From NCBI GenBank assembly GCA_964557955.1, contig CAZLCS010000029.1, forward strand, positions 10,642 through 74,641: 64,000 nucleotides of DNA, in the 5' to 3' direction. Positions 8,481-16,640 of this stretch are shown here, in pieces. The notes below the pieces were generated by a model, which did not search any database, was not told the DNA's origin, and saw nothing but the letters and a program-made list of their open reading frames with translations. The DNA comes from JALOOX01 sp964557955. GTDB taxonomy: Bacteria; Desulfobacterota; Syntrophobacteria; Syntrophobacterales; Syntrophobacteraceae. Position 1 is the first letter of the stretch. Each line of letters begins with the position of its first letter. The position numbers and the translations under genes were made by a program.

Positions 8481-8841
8481 CCTTCTTCACCTCCTTTCTG
8501 CAGCATGTGACTTCATCCGACAGGCTCCTGCGGCAGCATCCTTCGGCGAGAGGAGACTGATCGGCAATCATGTTGAGCCGGTCGGCCAGTCCTTTGAGGG
8601 TGTCCCTTTCCACCGAGTAGTGGGTCCAATAGCCTCGCTTTTCTCCGCAAATGAGACCGGCTTTCCTCAGAACCTGCAGGTGCTGGGAAACAGCCGCCTC
8701 GGAGATGCCAAGCCGATGGGCAAGTGCGCCGACGCACAGGTTCTGAGTCAGAAGAAGGTGCACAAGCTTCAGGCGGTTTTCATCCGCCAAAGCTTTTAAC
8801 TGGCCTAGAATCTCACCTGTCTCCATGTCATTTACCGGCAT
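8473..8841 (-). CDS. ArsR-family metal- or redox-sensing repressor
   Basis: 122 residues (117 if the ATG at 8826 is used). A winged helix-turn-helix is clear: LKALADENRLKLVHLLL, CVGALAHRLGISEAAVSQHLQVLRKAGLI and a wing with GYWTHYSV. The Cys in NLCVGAL resembles the ELCVCDL position of arsenic sensors, but only one Cys is there. The C-terminal tail carries two CC pairs (EGCCRR, VTCCRK) that could bind metal. The perfect palindrome at 8838-8869 overlaps the first start codon, so self-repression is likely. It is followed by the overlapping Cys-rich gene and then the ABC exporter. Confidence 0.9.
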   Translation of the reverse strand: MPVNDMETGEILGQLKALADENRLKLVHLLLTQNLCVGALAHRLGISEAAVSQHLQVLRKAGLICGEKRGYWTHYSVERDTLKGLADRLNMIADQSPLAEGCCRRSLSDEVTCCRKEVKKDV

Positions 8842-8869
8842 CCAATTAAGAGATTTCTTAATTGGATGC
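8838..8869. promoter_or_regulatory. Perfect 13-bp inverted repeat, probable ArsR operator
   Basis: GCATCCAATTAAG and its exact complement CTTAATTGGATGC are separated by six bases (AGATTT). The element abuts and overlaps the ATG at 8841 of the ArsR gene. AT-rich inverted repeats at this position are typical ArsR-family operators. If translation starts at 8841 the operator lies partly within the message; if it starts at 8826 it is fully upstream. Confidence 0.75.
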
Positions 8870-9241
8870 TAGCAGGGTCAAACGTTCCTGTCAAAGGGAT
8901 CTTACATCCACAGCTGAGAGAGGAATGAGGTCTGGATGCATTTTGAGGCCTTTGCACACCCTACGGCGTCTGCGTCTGAATGAAATTCTGGTTTCTGCAG
9001 TATGCCCTTGAAACCGGTCCTTGGGTCCTATTCAACTTGTCTATTGTCAGAAGGAGTCCTCTGTGCAAAGGATGTCTGGGCAGATTGAAGGAGTATCTAT
9101 GCAGGAGCGGGCTTTGTGCCCGCCCGGATCAGGTCGCTACCGGCGTTCAACGGGGCTCTCCAAACGGGCTCTGAGAGCTTGCACTGCCGGTCTGCAGAAA
9201 TTTACCGTGAATTGATGCGCTTTTTTGTGGAGGATGGATCA
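8870..9241. other. Intergenic region between divergent arsR-like and methyltransferase genes
   Basis: No coding signal was recognised. It must hold the promoters of the divergent ArsR and methyltransferase genes. A short palindrome GCGGGC-TTTGT-GCCCGC lies at 9107-9123 and resembles fragments of the dispersed palindromes at 10.3-10.8 kb. Confidence 0.5.
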
Positions 9242-10228
9242 ATGGGAAAGGCTGATGCTGTTATGGCCGATGCCAGGGGATTCATGAAAAGCCGAGTGAT
9301 CCTGACGGCAACGGAATTGGACCTTTTCACGAGTCTCGATGAAAGGCCGGCCACTGCCGAGGCGCTGGCAAAAGGACAGGGGCTGGATGTCCGGGCTGCG
9401 ACCCGTCTGTTGGACTGCCTGGTCACCCTGGATCTTCTGAAAAGAGAGAATGAAGTGTACCGACCGACGGAAAACGGAGCGTACTACTCATCCCGACATT
9501 CCGAATCGGTTCGGCCCATGGTGATGCATCTGAATCGCCTCTGGCGTACGTGGAGCGACCTCACGGATCTGGTGAAGGCCGGCGGGCATCACCAGCGGGA
9601 GCCGGGCATCCACATGGATGACGAGGACTGGGAGGCTTTCATCGGAGCCATGCACGTGGCAGGCCGGGCGCTCTCCCGTACGATAGCTGCCGAGTACGAT
9701 TTGAGCCGATTCAAACGCTTGTTGGACATAGGCGGAGCATCGGGCACCTACACCGTCGCGTTCCTGCGTCAGAATCCATCCATGACGGCGGTCATTTTCG
9801 ACTTCGACAACGTCCTGACCCTGGCCCGCAAGCGGATTGCCGAGGAAGGAATGGAGACCCGGGTGGAGCTGGTGGCCGGAGATTTTTACCACGACGAGCT
9901 CCCCACCGGGTGTGACCTGGCACTCCTGTCGGCCATCATTCATCAGAACAGCCCCGAAGAGAATCTGAGTCTCTACGAGAAGACGTTCAGGGCCCTCGAG
10001 CCCCGTGGAACGGTGGTCATCCGGGATCACATCATGGATGAATCCCGCACCGAACCGCCGGCCGGAGCCATGTTTGCCATCAACATGCTCGTGAACACCC
10101 GTGGCGGCGATACCTACACCTTCAGCGAGGTCGAGGAGGGTCTCCAGAAAGCCGGATTTGTGGATGTGAAGCAGGTGAGGTATGGAATGGGCATGGATTG
10201 TCTGGTGGAGGGACGCAAGCCCGCGTGA
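9242..10228 (+). CDS. SAM-dependent O-methyltransferase-like protein (methyltransferase family 2)
   Basis: 328 residues from the ATG at 9242, which has GGAGG nine bases upstream; the frame is open from 9116 but lacks homology there. Residues about 10-100 form the winged-helix dimerisation domain typical of plant-like and polyketide O-methyltransferases (FMKSRVILTATELDLF, then a helix-turn-helix). The Rossmann domain follows with LLDIGGASGTY (motif I, SAM binding), FDFDNV (motif II) and GDFYHDELP. The small molecule methylated is unknown. It stands alone, divergent from the ArsR block and bounded downstream by repeats. Confidence 0.85.
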   Translation: MGKADAVMADARGFMKSRVILTATELDLFTSLDERPATAEALAKGQGLDVRAATRLLDCLVTLDLLKRENEVYRPTENGAYYSSRHSESVRPMVMHLNRLWRTWSDLTDLVKAGGHHQREPGIHMDDEDWEAFIGAMHVAGRALSRTIAAEYDLSRFKRLLDIGGASGTYTVAFLRQNPSMTAVIFDFDNVLTLARKRIAEEGMETRVELVAGDFYHDELPTGCDLALLSAIIHQNSPEENLSLYEKTFRALEPRGTVVIRDHIMDESRTEPPAGAMFAINMLVNTRGGDTYTFSEVEEGLQKAGFVDVKQVRYGMGMDCLVEGRKPA

Positions 10229-10356
10229 GGACCTCCGCGTTCGATTCGGGCGCGCACAAGATTTGGTGGAATCTTACCCCTCAAGAGCACAGGGGTGCAA
10301 TGCCGTTGGCTTGGGCGATGGGCAACTGGCAATCATCCGGCGCACCGACCGGGGAA

Positions 10357-10447
10357 CGTCATTCCCGCGCGCTTCCGGCGGGGATCCAGTGTCTTTTGGT
10401 GGGATTGCAGGCCACCGGATCCCCGCCAGGAACCTGCGGGGATGACG
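10357..10447. repeat. 91-bp imperfect palindrome, REP/MITE-like
   Basis: The left arm starts CGTCATTCCCGC and the right arm ends GCGGGGATGACG; about 31 bases of each arm are complementary with a few mismatches, around a loop of about 29 bases. The GTCAT-CCCGC ends are typical of small dispersed palindromes in deltaproteobacterial intergenic DNA. Confidence 0.8.
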
Positions 10448-10553
10448 AACCGAGAGTGCCGATGGATGCTGCTTTTATGCCCCACGCCGTATGGGGTGGC
10501 ACGGGCCAGGCGAAGCTTGCCCGAGAGCAGTCGCTTGCATGGGCAAGCTCCGC

Positions 10554-10759
10554 TTACACCTCCACAGAAAAGGTGTCCATTTCGCCGCTTGTCATGCCGG
10601 CAATCTTACCATGGAAATAGATTTCCATGCATGGGGGTGAGCGCCGCGGATGCTCATGGCCGTTAAGCCGGCATCCAGCTTTTGTGCGGATTCCGGCCAA
10701 AAGACTGCCGCAATGACGACTTGAGAGGTGGACACTCTATTGTGATGAGCTTTACTTAG
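10554..10759. repeat. Dispersed repeat copy A, carrying a 56-bp insertion
   Basis: Matches copy B at 63338-63486 along its length (TACACCTCCACAGAAAA at the left, CACTCTATTGTG and ACTTAG at the right) with scattered substitutions. Copy A alone has 56 extra bases at 10608-10663 between CAATCTT and TAAGCCGG. The uninterrupted copy B shows GCCGGC-AATCTTTAA-GCCGGC as a hairpin at that point, so the insertion sits in the hairpin loop. Confidence 0.85.
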
Positions 10760-10881
10760 CCCATGGCACCCTGCCTGACCGGACGGATGAGCTTCACAAG
10801 AACAGCACCGAGCACCGGGGGGCGTCGGCAGGTCCCGGGTGCCTGCTTTCAGACCTCCGCCCCCCGGGCTTGTCACTGACT

Positions 10882-11727
10882 TCATCCGGCTGAATCCTCG
10901 TCTTCGTTTTCGGCTTCTGCAGCCAAGTAGCCCTCAGCCATGGATATGGCTTCATGGGCTGCATCGACGATGTCTTCGTCCTGGGAATCCAGGAGTTGTG
11001 CGAGGGTCTCTCCAGCCTCTTGCGGGCGTATGGCAGCAGCGGCATCGATGGCGGCCAGCAGCAGGGTCTTGTCTGTTTCCTTTGAGACGACGAGTCCAGA
11101 GATGTGGGGCCACGCCTCGTCCAGCTCCCAGTTTCCCGCCGCAATGACGGCTTCGTATTCCAGGTCTTCATTCCCGCTGTGAAGTGCTTCGAGGATCTCA
11201 TCTTTGAACCCGGGGAGAAAACCCATGCAAAAGACCGACGTGAGCTTCCAATGGTCGTCACCGCTCAGGAAAGCATGGCGGATGGCATCCGAGTGCCAGT
11301 CCTGGGGAGCGTGGACGGAAGCTTCAAGGGCAGCTTGCCGGACCGACTCCGGGATTCCCTTGTCCTCGAAAAGCTTACGGAGAACCTCCAGGATTCGGTT
11401 GAAGGCCTTTTCCGAAATCGCCACATCTTCGGAGTCTTCGAAGCCTTCGATGTCAGCGTATTCGAGACCCGGACCCAGCGAATGCAACGCCCTCAGGCGG
11501 AGAATCTCGGATTCGGAAGGGCTGCGCGCAATGGCGAGCAAAGCCTCGGCCAGCTCATCATTGATGACCGAAATCTCTCCACCCAACTCCGCGGCGACCA
11601 GACGCACGGTTTCATCAGCCTTCCTGTCGCGGACAATTGCCAGGAGCTGATCGGCCGCATCCTCAGGCCATTCCCAGGGGGGCAGCTCCGCCAGTGCTTT
11701 CAAATCCATTGGGTTCTCCTCTTTCAT
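10882..11727 (-). CDS. HEAT-repeat-like scaffold protein
   Basis: 281 residues, strongly helical and acidic, with repeated helix pairs each containing an Ala/Leu-rich second helix (for example ETVRLVAAELGGE, EILRLRALHSLG, ESVRQAALEASVHA, LEYEAVIAAGNW, TLLLAAIDAAAAI, EDIVDAAHEAISMAEGY). The spacing of roughly 35-40 residues fits degenerate HEAT repeats, which mediate protein contacts. No enzyme motif, signal peptide or membrane segment. Both the ATG at 11727 and that at 11709 have a GAGGAG site. The partner is unknown. Transcribed alone, toward the repeat region. Confidence 0.7.
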   Translation of the reverse strand: MKEENPMDLKALAELPPWEWPEDAADQLLAIVRDRKADETVRLVAAELGGEISVINDELAEALLAIARSPSESEILRLRALHSLGPGLEYADIEGFEDSEDVAISEKAFNRILEVLRKLFEDKGIPESVRQAALEASVHAPQDWHSDAIRHAFLSGDDHWKLTSVFCMGFLPGFKDEILEALHSGNEDLEYEAVIAAGNWELDEAWPHISGLVVSKETDKTLLLAAIDAAAAIRPQEAGETLAQLLDSQDEDIVDAAHEAISMAEGYLAAEAENEDEDSAG

Positions 11728-11952
11728 ACGGATGACTCCTCGTTAAAGACAAACGGATACAACAGCCCCTCTATAACATATTCGTGAAGGAAGGTTTCCA
11801 ACCTTGTGGACAGTCTGTGAAACAAGATGAGCGCCAGGGAGATTCCCTCGACGCTCTCTTCGGTACGTTCTTCTGTGAAAAGTTTCGTAAACGACGTGCA
11901 GACGCTGACGCCTCAACCCCAACCTCCAGTCATGACATCGAGGGGGATTGAG

Positions 11953-12495
11953 CTAGCGCATTTCATCAAAATCGTCATCATCAGGGTCGTCCACATCAGG
12001 TTCTTCAGGGTCATCCTCGTCTGCGAGTTCATCGCTGCCGCCCCCGGACACGGCAAACCAGTTGCCGCTGGCCCCAACCACGAAGGCAACTGGGGCAAAG
12101 CACGGTCTTGGAAGCACCAGCATCTCGTCAATGTCCGCATCGCCTTCAGGGCCTGCCGTGACTTCGGCTGTGGCCACGTTAAATTCAGTGCCGAAACCGT
12201 CGATGCAACTCACCACGCCCCTGAAGGTCGCCGAAGGATTCACACCGCTGGTTGCCAGCACAAGGCCTCGAACCGTGATCTGAAGTCTCCCGTCCTCGCC
12301 GACCCTGCCCTTGGCAACGTCGACCACCCATGGAGAACCTCCACCGTTGATGCCCCGAATCATGAATCCGTCTTCGGGCACACCCGCCATCGTGTCGAAT
12401 TCCAGAATATCAGCGGCTGAAGCGTTTGCCCCGGCCCACAACAGCGGAATGACTGTGAAGATCATCCCGATCAGAAACTTCCTTGGCATTCGCAT
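11953..12495 (-). CDS. Secreted protein with acidic Asp/Glu-rich tail, function unknown
   Basis: 180 residues. A signal peptide is clear: MRMPRK, a hydrophobic core, then an ANASAA cleavage region near residue 27. The mature part is beta-rich with two Cys (SCIDG, RPCFAP) that could form a disulfide. The last 30 residues are almost entirely Asp, Glu and Pro (DEDDPEEPDVDDPDDDD), possibly calcium binding or a charge tail. AAGGAG lies seven bases before the ATG. No family recognised. Its neighbours give no functional clue. Confidence 0.7.
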   Translation of the reverse strand: MRMPRKFLIGMIFTVIPLLWAGANASAADILEFDTMAGVPEDGFMIRGINGGGSPWVVDVAKGRVGEDGRLQITVRGLVLATSGVNPSATFRGVVSCIDGFGTEFNVATAEVTAGPEGDADIDEMLVLPRPCFAPVAFVVGASGNWFAVSGGGSDELADEDDPEEPDVDDPDDDDFDEMR

Positions 12496-12696
12496 TACTC
12501 ACTCCTTGACCGCCAAGATGACCGAAATGTCAATCGGCATCTTTGGGTTCTTTCGGTTTTTCATTGGAACCTTCCCACGCAGATACTCACGGCATACCTG
12601 TGCTGGGAAAATCTGCTGTTCCTTATCACTTTTTAAGGACTGAGCGGAGCTCATTCAATGACGGGAAGCGGCCAAAAGCCGTATGAACAGAGTTGG

Positions 12697-13359
12697 CTAA
12701 GAGGCATGATCATATGTGGCCATGACGGGATCCCAGAACGCAGTGCGTAACTGTTGGAGAACATTCTCCAGCGGTTGGTCGGCATCCAGAATCACGAAGC
12801 GGGCTGGATCCCTTCTGGCCAGCTCCAGATAGCCCTGCCGGACCCGTGCATGGAAGGCTCGCTTCTCACTTTCGATGCGGTCAGGACTATAGTTTTTGAC
12901 CTGAAGGCGTTCTGCTGCAGTATCCAGGCTGCAGTCGAGCAGGATGGTGTGATGGGGCGTGAGTCCCCGGGTAGCCCAGCTCTGCAGGCTGCGAAGCATC
13001 TCCATGTCCAGGTCTCGACCGTAGCCCTGGTAGGCCAGGGTGGCATCGCTGAATCGGTCGGCCAGGACCCAGTGGCCATCCTGAAGGGCCGGTCGAATCA
13101 CCTGGTGGACCAGCTGGGCGCGGCTTGCATAATAGAGCAAAGCCTCCGCCTGTTGGCTCATGCCCTGGTTCGATGGATCCAAAAGCAGCTGACGGATCGA
13201 CTCCCCAAGAGGCGTTCCACCCGGCTCCCGTGTGGTGACATGGGGCACGCCGACAGTATGCAGCCACTGGCTCAAGTGCTGCAATAGAGTACTCTTGCCG
13301 CACCCGTCGATACCCTCGAAGCTGATGAATCTGCCCGAAGATTCCTCTGTTGTATACAT
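12697..13359 (-). CDS. tmk: Thymidylate kinase
   Basis: 220 residues, the family's normal length. The P-loop is FEGIDGCGKST, followed by TREPGGTPLGESIR, the DRF motif in ADRFSDATLAYQGYGR and a LID-region VKNYSPDRIE. Converts dTMP to dTDP with ATP. It is the last gene of a minus-strand run that also encodes ThyX and a dUTPase, so this locus covers dUTP removal, dTMP formation and dTMP phosphorylation. The start has no strong ribosome-binding site and could be a few codons later. Confidence 0.93.
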   Translation of the reverse strand: MYTTEESSGRFISFEGIDGCGKSTLLQHLSQWLHTVGVPHVTTREPGGTPLGESIRQLLLDPSNQGMSQQAEALLYYASRAQLVHQVIRPALQDGHWVLADRFSDATLAYQGYGRDLDMEMLRSLQSWATRGLTPHHTILLDCSLDTAAERLQVKNYSPDRIESEKRAFHARVRQGYLELARRDPARFVILDADQPLENVLQQLRTAFWDPVMATYDHAS

Positions 13360-13475
13360 TCACAAGACTCAGGTATGGGGTTGGTGGAGGTTGCGCCCCC
13401 CCGTGTGCATCGGCCTCAGTGTTTCACGGGACACCAGAGGACTTTCGGAATGTGACGGCCGGTGCCGCCAGAGAG

Positions 13476-14069
13476 TCACACGTGCCCGGCCAGATTTTGA
13501 TTGTCCGCCTCGGTCTTGGTGTCTTCGTTGTATTGCCGATCCTGTCGCTGGAAATTGACTTTGTTTTTGGCAATGTAAAAGGACTTGAGCTGATCGAAGC
13601 TCATTTGGAACAGAGCGCAGGTCTCGTCAAAACAGCTCCATAGGTGCAGGACGGCTTCTCTGGCTTTGTCCTCCTTGAATCCACCCCCCTTGGCCCACCA
13701 CTTCCACTTCACGCTGTTTTGGAGCTCATCCAGGGCCAGGAAGCACCGGACGACGCAGTCGGAAAATGCTGCACCGTTTGCAGAGCTGTGGGCAAAGGCA
13801 ACATCCGAGGCTTGAACGTCCACGAGATGCGAGAGGCTCACGAGGAAGTGGAGCATGTCCACAATCTCGACCTTGCCGTTGTGGCTCTCGAACCCGCTTT
13901 CTTCGACCTCTCTCACCAGTTCGGCCAGTTCGGCCGACAGGGCCTTTCGGTAGTTTTCGATCCAGACGGGCTTCATCTCGGGGTTTGAAAGGATTGCCTC
14001 GAAGTCGAGGCCTATGTTCTTAAGGGTGTAGACGTTCAGGCGCCGCTGCAACTCAAAGATCTCCTGCAT
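13476..14069 (-). CDS. Dimeric (all-alpha) dUTPase-like pyrophosphatase
   Basis: 197 residues. The alpha-helical NTP pyrophosphatase pattern is present: LSAELAELVREVEE, then VEIVDMLHFLVSLSHL, giving the E-x-x-E and E-x-x-D metal-binding sets, plus the C-terminal SFYIAKNKVNFQRQDRQY seen in dimeric dUTPases. Members hydrolyse dUTP to dUMP, keeping uracil out of DNA and feeding thymidylate synthesis. It lies 15 bases downstream of thyX and upstream of tmk, which strongly supports that role over a MazG-like one. One unusual point is a Cys-containing insertion in the middle (DCVVRCFLALDE). Confidence 0.82.
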   Translation of the reverse strand: MQEIFELQRRLNVYTLKNIGLDFEAILSNPEMKPVWIENYRKALSAELAELVREVEESGFESHNGKVEIVDMLHFLVSLSHLVDVQASDVAFAHSSANGAAFSDCVVRCFLALDELQNSVKWKWWAKGGGFKEDKAREAVLHLWSCFDETCALFQMSFDQLKSFYIAKNKVNFQRQDRQYNEDTKTEADNQNLAGHV

Positions 14070-14084
14070 GAATCAATCCCTTGT

Positions 14085-15101
14085 TCACTCAAGTTTCAGG
14101 TCAATGGATTCAAAGTACTTTCGAATTTCCCGGGCGATGACGCGGATGCGGGGGTGCGCCTGCTTAGACTCGCGCAGGCGGATGAAGTGCTCCCAGCCGC
14201 TCCATCGCCCGCTCACGAAGATCTCGCTCTTGAGCAGGTTGGGCAGGATGTCCCGGGCGATTTCAGGTCTCAGCCCCCTTTCCACGTCCCCTTGATACCA
14301 GTCGAAGAGAGCCTGTGCGCGCTGGTGCCACTGGATGACGGCAGGGGATTCCCGGGCGAAGGTGCCTCGCGCCGCGTCATAGAAGGGCTGGATCTCCTCG
14401 GGAAGAATGAGGACCATTCCACGGTTCCTGTAATTGACGTAGCGCGTGCTTTCCTGCGTAAAGGAGAAGACGCGATGGCGGACCAGCTCGTGGGTGATCC
14501 CCCGGTCGCAGACGATTCTGAAAACGAAGAGCGGCAGGTCGGATGCCGGGTCTTTGAGCAGAAGCCCCAACTGCTCGGCTTCAGACATGAGCGAAACCTG
14601 CAGCGGCCAGCTCGAGTCGGGAACGCCAGGGTTTTGGAAGAGCGCCGGAAAGAAACGATGAAGGTGCTGGGCCAGAAAGGAGCGGCAGGGGGCATTCCAG
14701 GTGTCGAGGGATCGCAGAGTCTCAATCCAGGATCGCAGATTCCCCGCCATGGCGAAGCCGTCGGGGATCAGCGCGGCGGAGAGGAAGATCCGGTGGAAGC
14801 CATTCCGTGGTCCCAGTGCTCTGAAGATGGAGGTGCAGATGGACTCGGGATGGAATTCACCGCCTTCCGAGGAGTCCATGCTCATGATCTTCAACACGAT
14901 GTTGCTGTGCTCGAGAACGGAAAGATGCTCATGTTTCTTGAGCATCAGGACAAAGGCTTTTGCGGAGTCCTCAGTAATGCGGTCTTCGGATTTGTAGGCG
15001 GTTCTGCCGGCCAGCTCGACGAGCCGCAGAAGCTCGCCTTCGCGGCAGGGGGCAACACCGTGTGGCACCACCTCCATGGGGACGAAGCGGACTGATGGCA
15101 T
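14085..15101 (-). CDS. thyX: Flavin-dependent thymidylate synthase with a long insertion
   Basis: 338 residues from the ATG at 15101, which has GGAGGAGGG about nine bases upstream; a GTG at 15125 and an ATG at 15107 are alternatives. The signature is RHRVFSFTQESTRY, the RHRxxSx(4-5)SxRY FAD/dUMP motif. Makes dTMP from dUMP using methylene-THF and FADH2. Typical ThyX proteins have 215-250 residues; here about 125 extra residues lie between the VLEHSNIVLKI strand and the FRIVCDRGITHELVRHR segment. The start lies just downstream of ddl (20-base gap) and the dUTPase gene follows. Confidence 0.9.
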   Translation of the reverse strand: MPSVRFVPMEVVPHGVAPCREGELLRLVELAGRTAYKSEDRITEDSAKAFVLMLKKHEHLSVLEHSNIVLKIMSMDSSEGGEFHPESICTSIFRALGPRNGFHRIFLSAALIPDGFAMAGNLRSWIETLRSLDTWNAPCRSFLAQHLHRFFPALFQNPGVPDSSWPLQVSLMSEAEQLGLLLKDPASDLPLFVFRIVCDRGITHELVRHRVFSFTQESTRYVNYRNRGMVLILPEEIQPFYDAARGTFARESPAVIQWHQRAQALFDWYQGDVERGLRPEIARDILPNLLKSEIFVSGRWSGWEHFIRLRESKQAHPRIRVIAREIRKYFESIDLKLE

Positions 15102-15121
15102 GTGCATCCCTCCTCCCATGT

Positions 15122-16063
15122 TCACCGTTCCAATGCCAGTTGGATCAGACGGTCCATGAGCGCTGAAAAGTCCATTCCCGCTGCGGCTGCCGCCTGGGGG
15201 AAAAGGCTGGTCTGGGTCATCCCGGGGATGGTGTTGGTCTCGAGCACAAAAAGATCCTCTCCGGACACGATCATGTCCGTGCGGCTGTAACCCCTGCAGT
15301 AGAGAGCCCGATGGGCGCCGACAGCCAGTTCCTGGGCCCGGCGGGTCATGGATTCCGAAATGCGGGCCGGGCAGACTTCATGGGAGGCCCCGGGAGTGTA
15401 CTTGGCCTCGTAATCGAAGAACTCGTAACTGTCTCCCGGTATGATTTCGACCAGGGGAAGCGCCTGCAGGTCATCGTTGCCAAGGACGCCTCCGGTGATC
15501 TCGGTGCCGGCAATGAACCGCTCCACGAGGCAACGCCGGTCGTATTGCCAGGCCAGGTCGAGAGCCCGGGGCAAATCCACCCGATCCCGGGCGATGCTGA
15601 GGCCGATGCTGGACCCTTCATGCTCCGGTTTGACGACCACCGGAAAGCCGAGGGTTTCTTCCACTCGATCAACGGTTGCCGGATCATTGCGGTCGACCAC
15701 CACGTGGGGGGCCACCGGCAGGCCGGCCTGAATGTAAAGCTGTTTGCTCAGGATCTTGTTCATGGCGATGGCGCTTCCCAGCACCCCGCTGCCCTGGTAG
15801 GGAATGGACAGAGAATCCAGCAGTCCCTGGATGGTTCCGTCCTCACCGAGTCGCCCGTGAAGGATGATGAGCGCGACGTCGATTTTGGATGCATCCCGCG
15901 CCAGGCGAACCAGGTCGTCCCTCGGATCGTAGCGAAGCACGTCATAGCGGGACGGGTCCAGAGCACGGAAAACCTGGTCGCCGCTTTTGAGCGAAACCTC
16001 ACGCTCCGCCGACTTCCCCCCAGCCAGCAACGCAACGGTCAGCTTTCTCTCCATTGTTGCCAT
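15122..16063 (-). CDS. ddl: D-alanine--D-alanine ligase
   Basis: 313 residues of the ATP-grasp family. Seen motifs: LLAGGKSAEREVSLKSG at the N-terminus, the ALIILHGRLGEDGTIQGLL loop, PVVVKPEHEGSSIGLS, and FVLETNTIPGMT near the end, covering D-Ala and Mg-ATP binding. Joins two D-alanines for peptidoglycan precursors in the cytoplasm. I use the ATG at 16063, preceded by AAGGAAAGG; the frame is open to 16090. The gene still overlaps the end of the HD-domain gene by about 65 bases. In canonical enzymes the loop reads HGxxGEDG, matched here as HGRLGEDG. Confidence 0.92.
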   Translation of the reverse strand: MATMERKLTVALLAGGKSAEREVSLKSGDQVFRALDPSRYDVLRYDPRDDLVRLARDASKIDVALIILHGRLGEDGTIQGLLDSLSIPYQGSGVLGSAIAMNKILSKQLYIQAGLPVAPHVVVDRNDPATVDRVEETLGFPVVVKPEHEGSSIGLSIARDRVDLPRALDLAWQYDRRCLVERFIAGTEITGGVLGNDDLQALPLVEIIPGDSYEFFDYEAKYTPGASHEVCPARISESMTRRAQELAVGAHRALYCRGYSRTDMIVSGEDLFVLETNTIPGMTQTSLFPQAAAAAGMDFSALMDRLIQLALER

Positions 16064-16640
16064 TGCCCCCCTTTCCTTCTCTGCAGTCAACGGAAATCTG
16101 AATGGCCATCAACTCCTTTCCGATTGGCCTGATGGGAAGATGCTCGAAAATCCGTTCCTCCAGGCTGAAATACAGCCCCATCCTTTGTTCGAGAAAGGCG
16201 GCCTGCTCCCGGGACCTGGCATAGCGATCAATGAGGTCCAGAAAACGCTCCTCGATGGAGACAATCTCCGCATGCCGGACTCGCTTGTCCGCATAGTTCA
16301 CCAGGATCGATTCGGTCATGGGCCCCAAGACGCGTCCATGGTCCATGGTCACATGTTCTCTGACAATGGGCGCGATTTGAGGAAATCCCCAGCCTTGGAG
16401 CATTTCAGCACCCAGTTCTTCGTGCCTCTCGCCGGTGGCAATGGATCGTGGCTTGGCAATGTCGTGCAGCAACCCGCCCGCCTCCAGGAGCTCAAGATTC
16501 AGGTCATTCGAACGCTCATTCAGGAGTGTACCCAAAAATACCGCTAATTCAGCTACGAGGATGCTGTGCAATTGGATGTGCCTCGGCATCCGAACGCGTT
16601 CCATCAGGGAAAAACAATGAGCTCGAGAAGGGATCGCCAT
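15999..16640 (-). CDS. HD-domain phosphohydrolase
   Basis: 213 residues. The metal-binding HD signature is present: H in LHSILVAEL, then GGLLHDIAKPRS with the HD pair, GERHEELGAEML and a later Asp in NYADKR. Such proteins hydrolyse nucleotides or act on tRNA or cyclic nucleotides; the substrate cannot be told. Its last 22 codons overlap ddl in another reading frame, and that tail (rich in Gly and Asn) is probably unstructured. No good ribosome-binding site precedes 16640; ATGs at 16604 and 16589 are possible starts. First gene of the ddl-thyX-dUTPase-tmk run. Confidence 0.8.
   Translation of the reverse strand: MAIPSRAHCFSLMERVRMPRHIQLHSILVAELAVFLGTLLNERSNDLNLELLEAGGLLHDIAKPRSIATGERHEELGAEMLQGWGFPQIAPIVREHVTMDHGRVLGPMTESILVNYADKRVRHAEIVSIEERFLDLIDRYARSREQAAFLEQRMGLYFSLEERIFEHLPIRPIGKELMAIQISVDCREGKGGNGNNGEKADRCVAGWGEVGGA

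Larger units (their letters stand above)
10229..10881. other. 650-bp repeat-rich intergenic region
   Basis: No gene recognised. It contains a long imperfect palindrome (10357-10447), further GC-rich palindromic pieces (for example GCTTGCCC and GGGCAAGC near 10513-10551) and copy A of a dispersed repeat (10554-10759). It looks like an accumulation site for small non-coding repeats. Confidence 0.7.
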
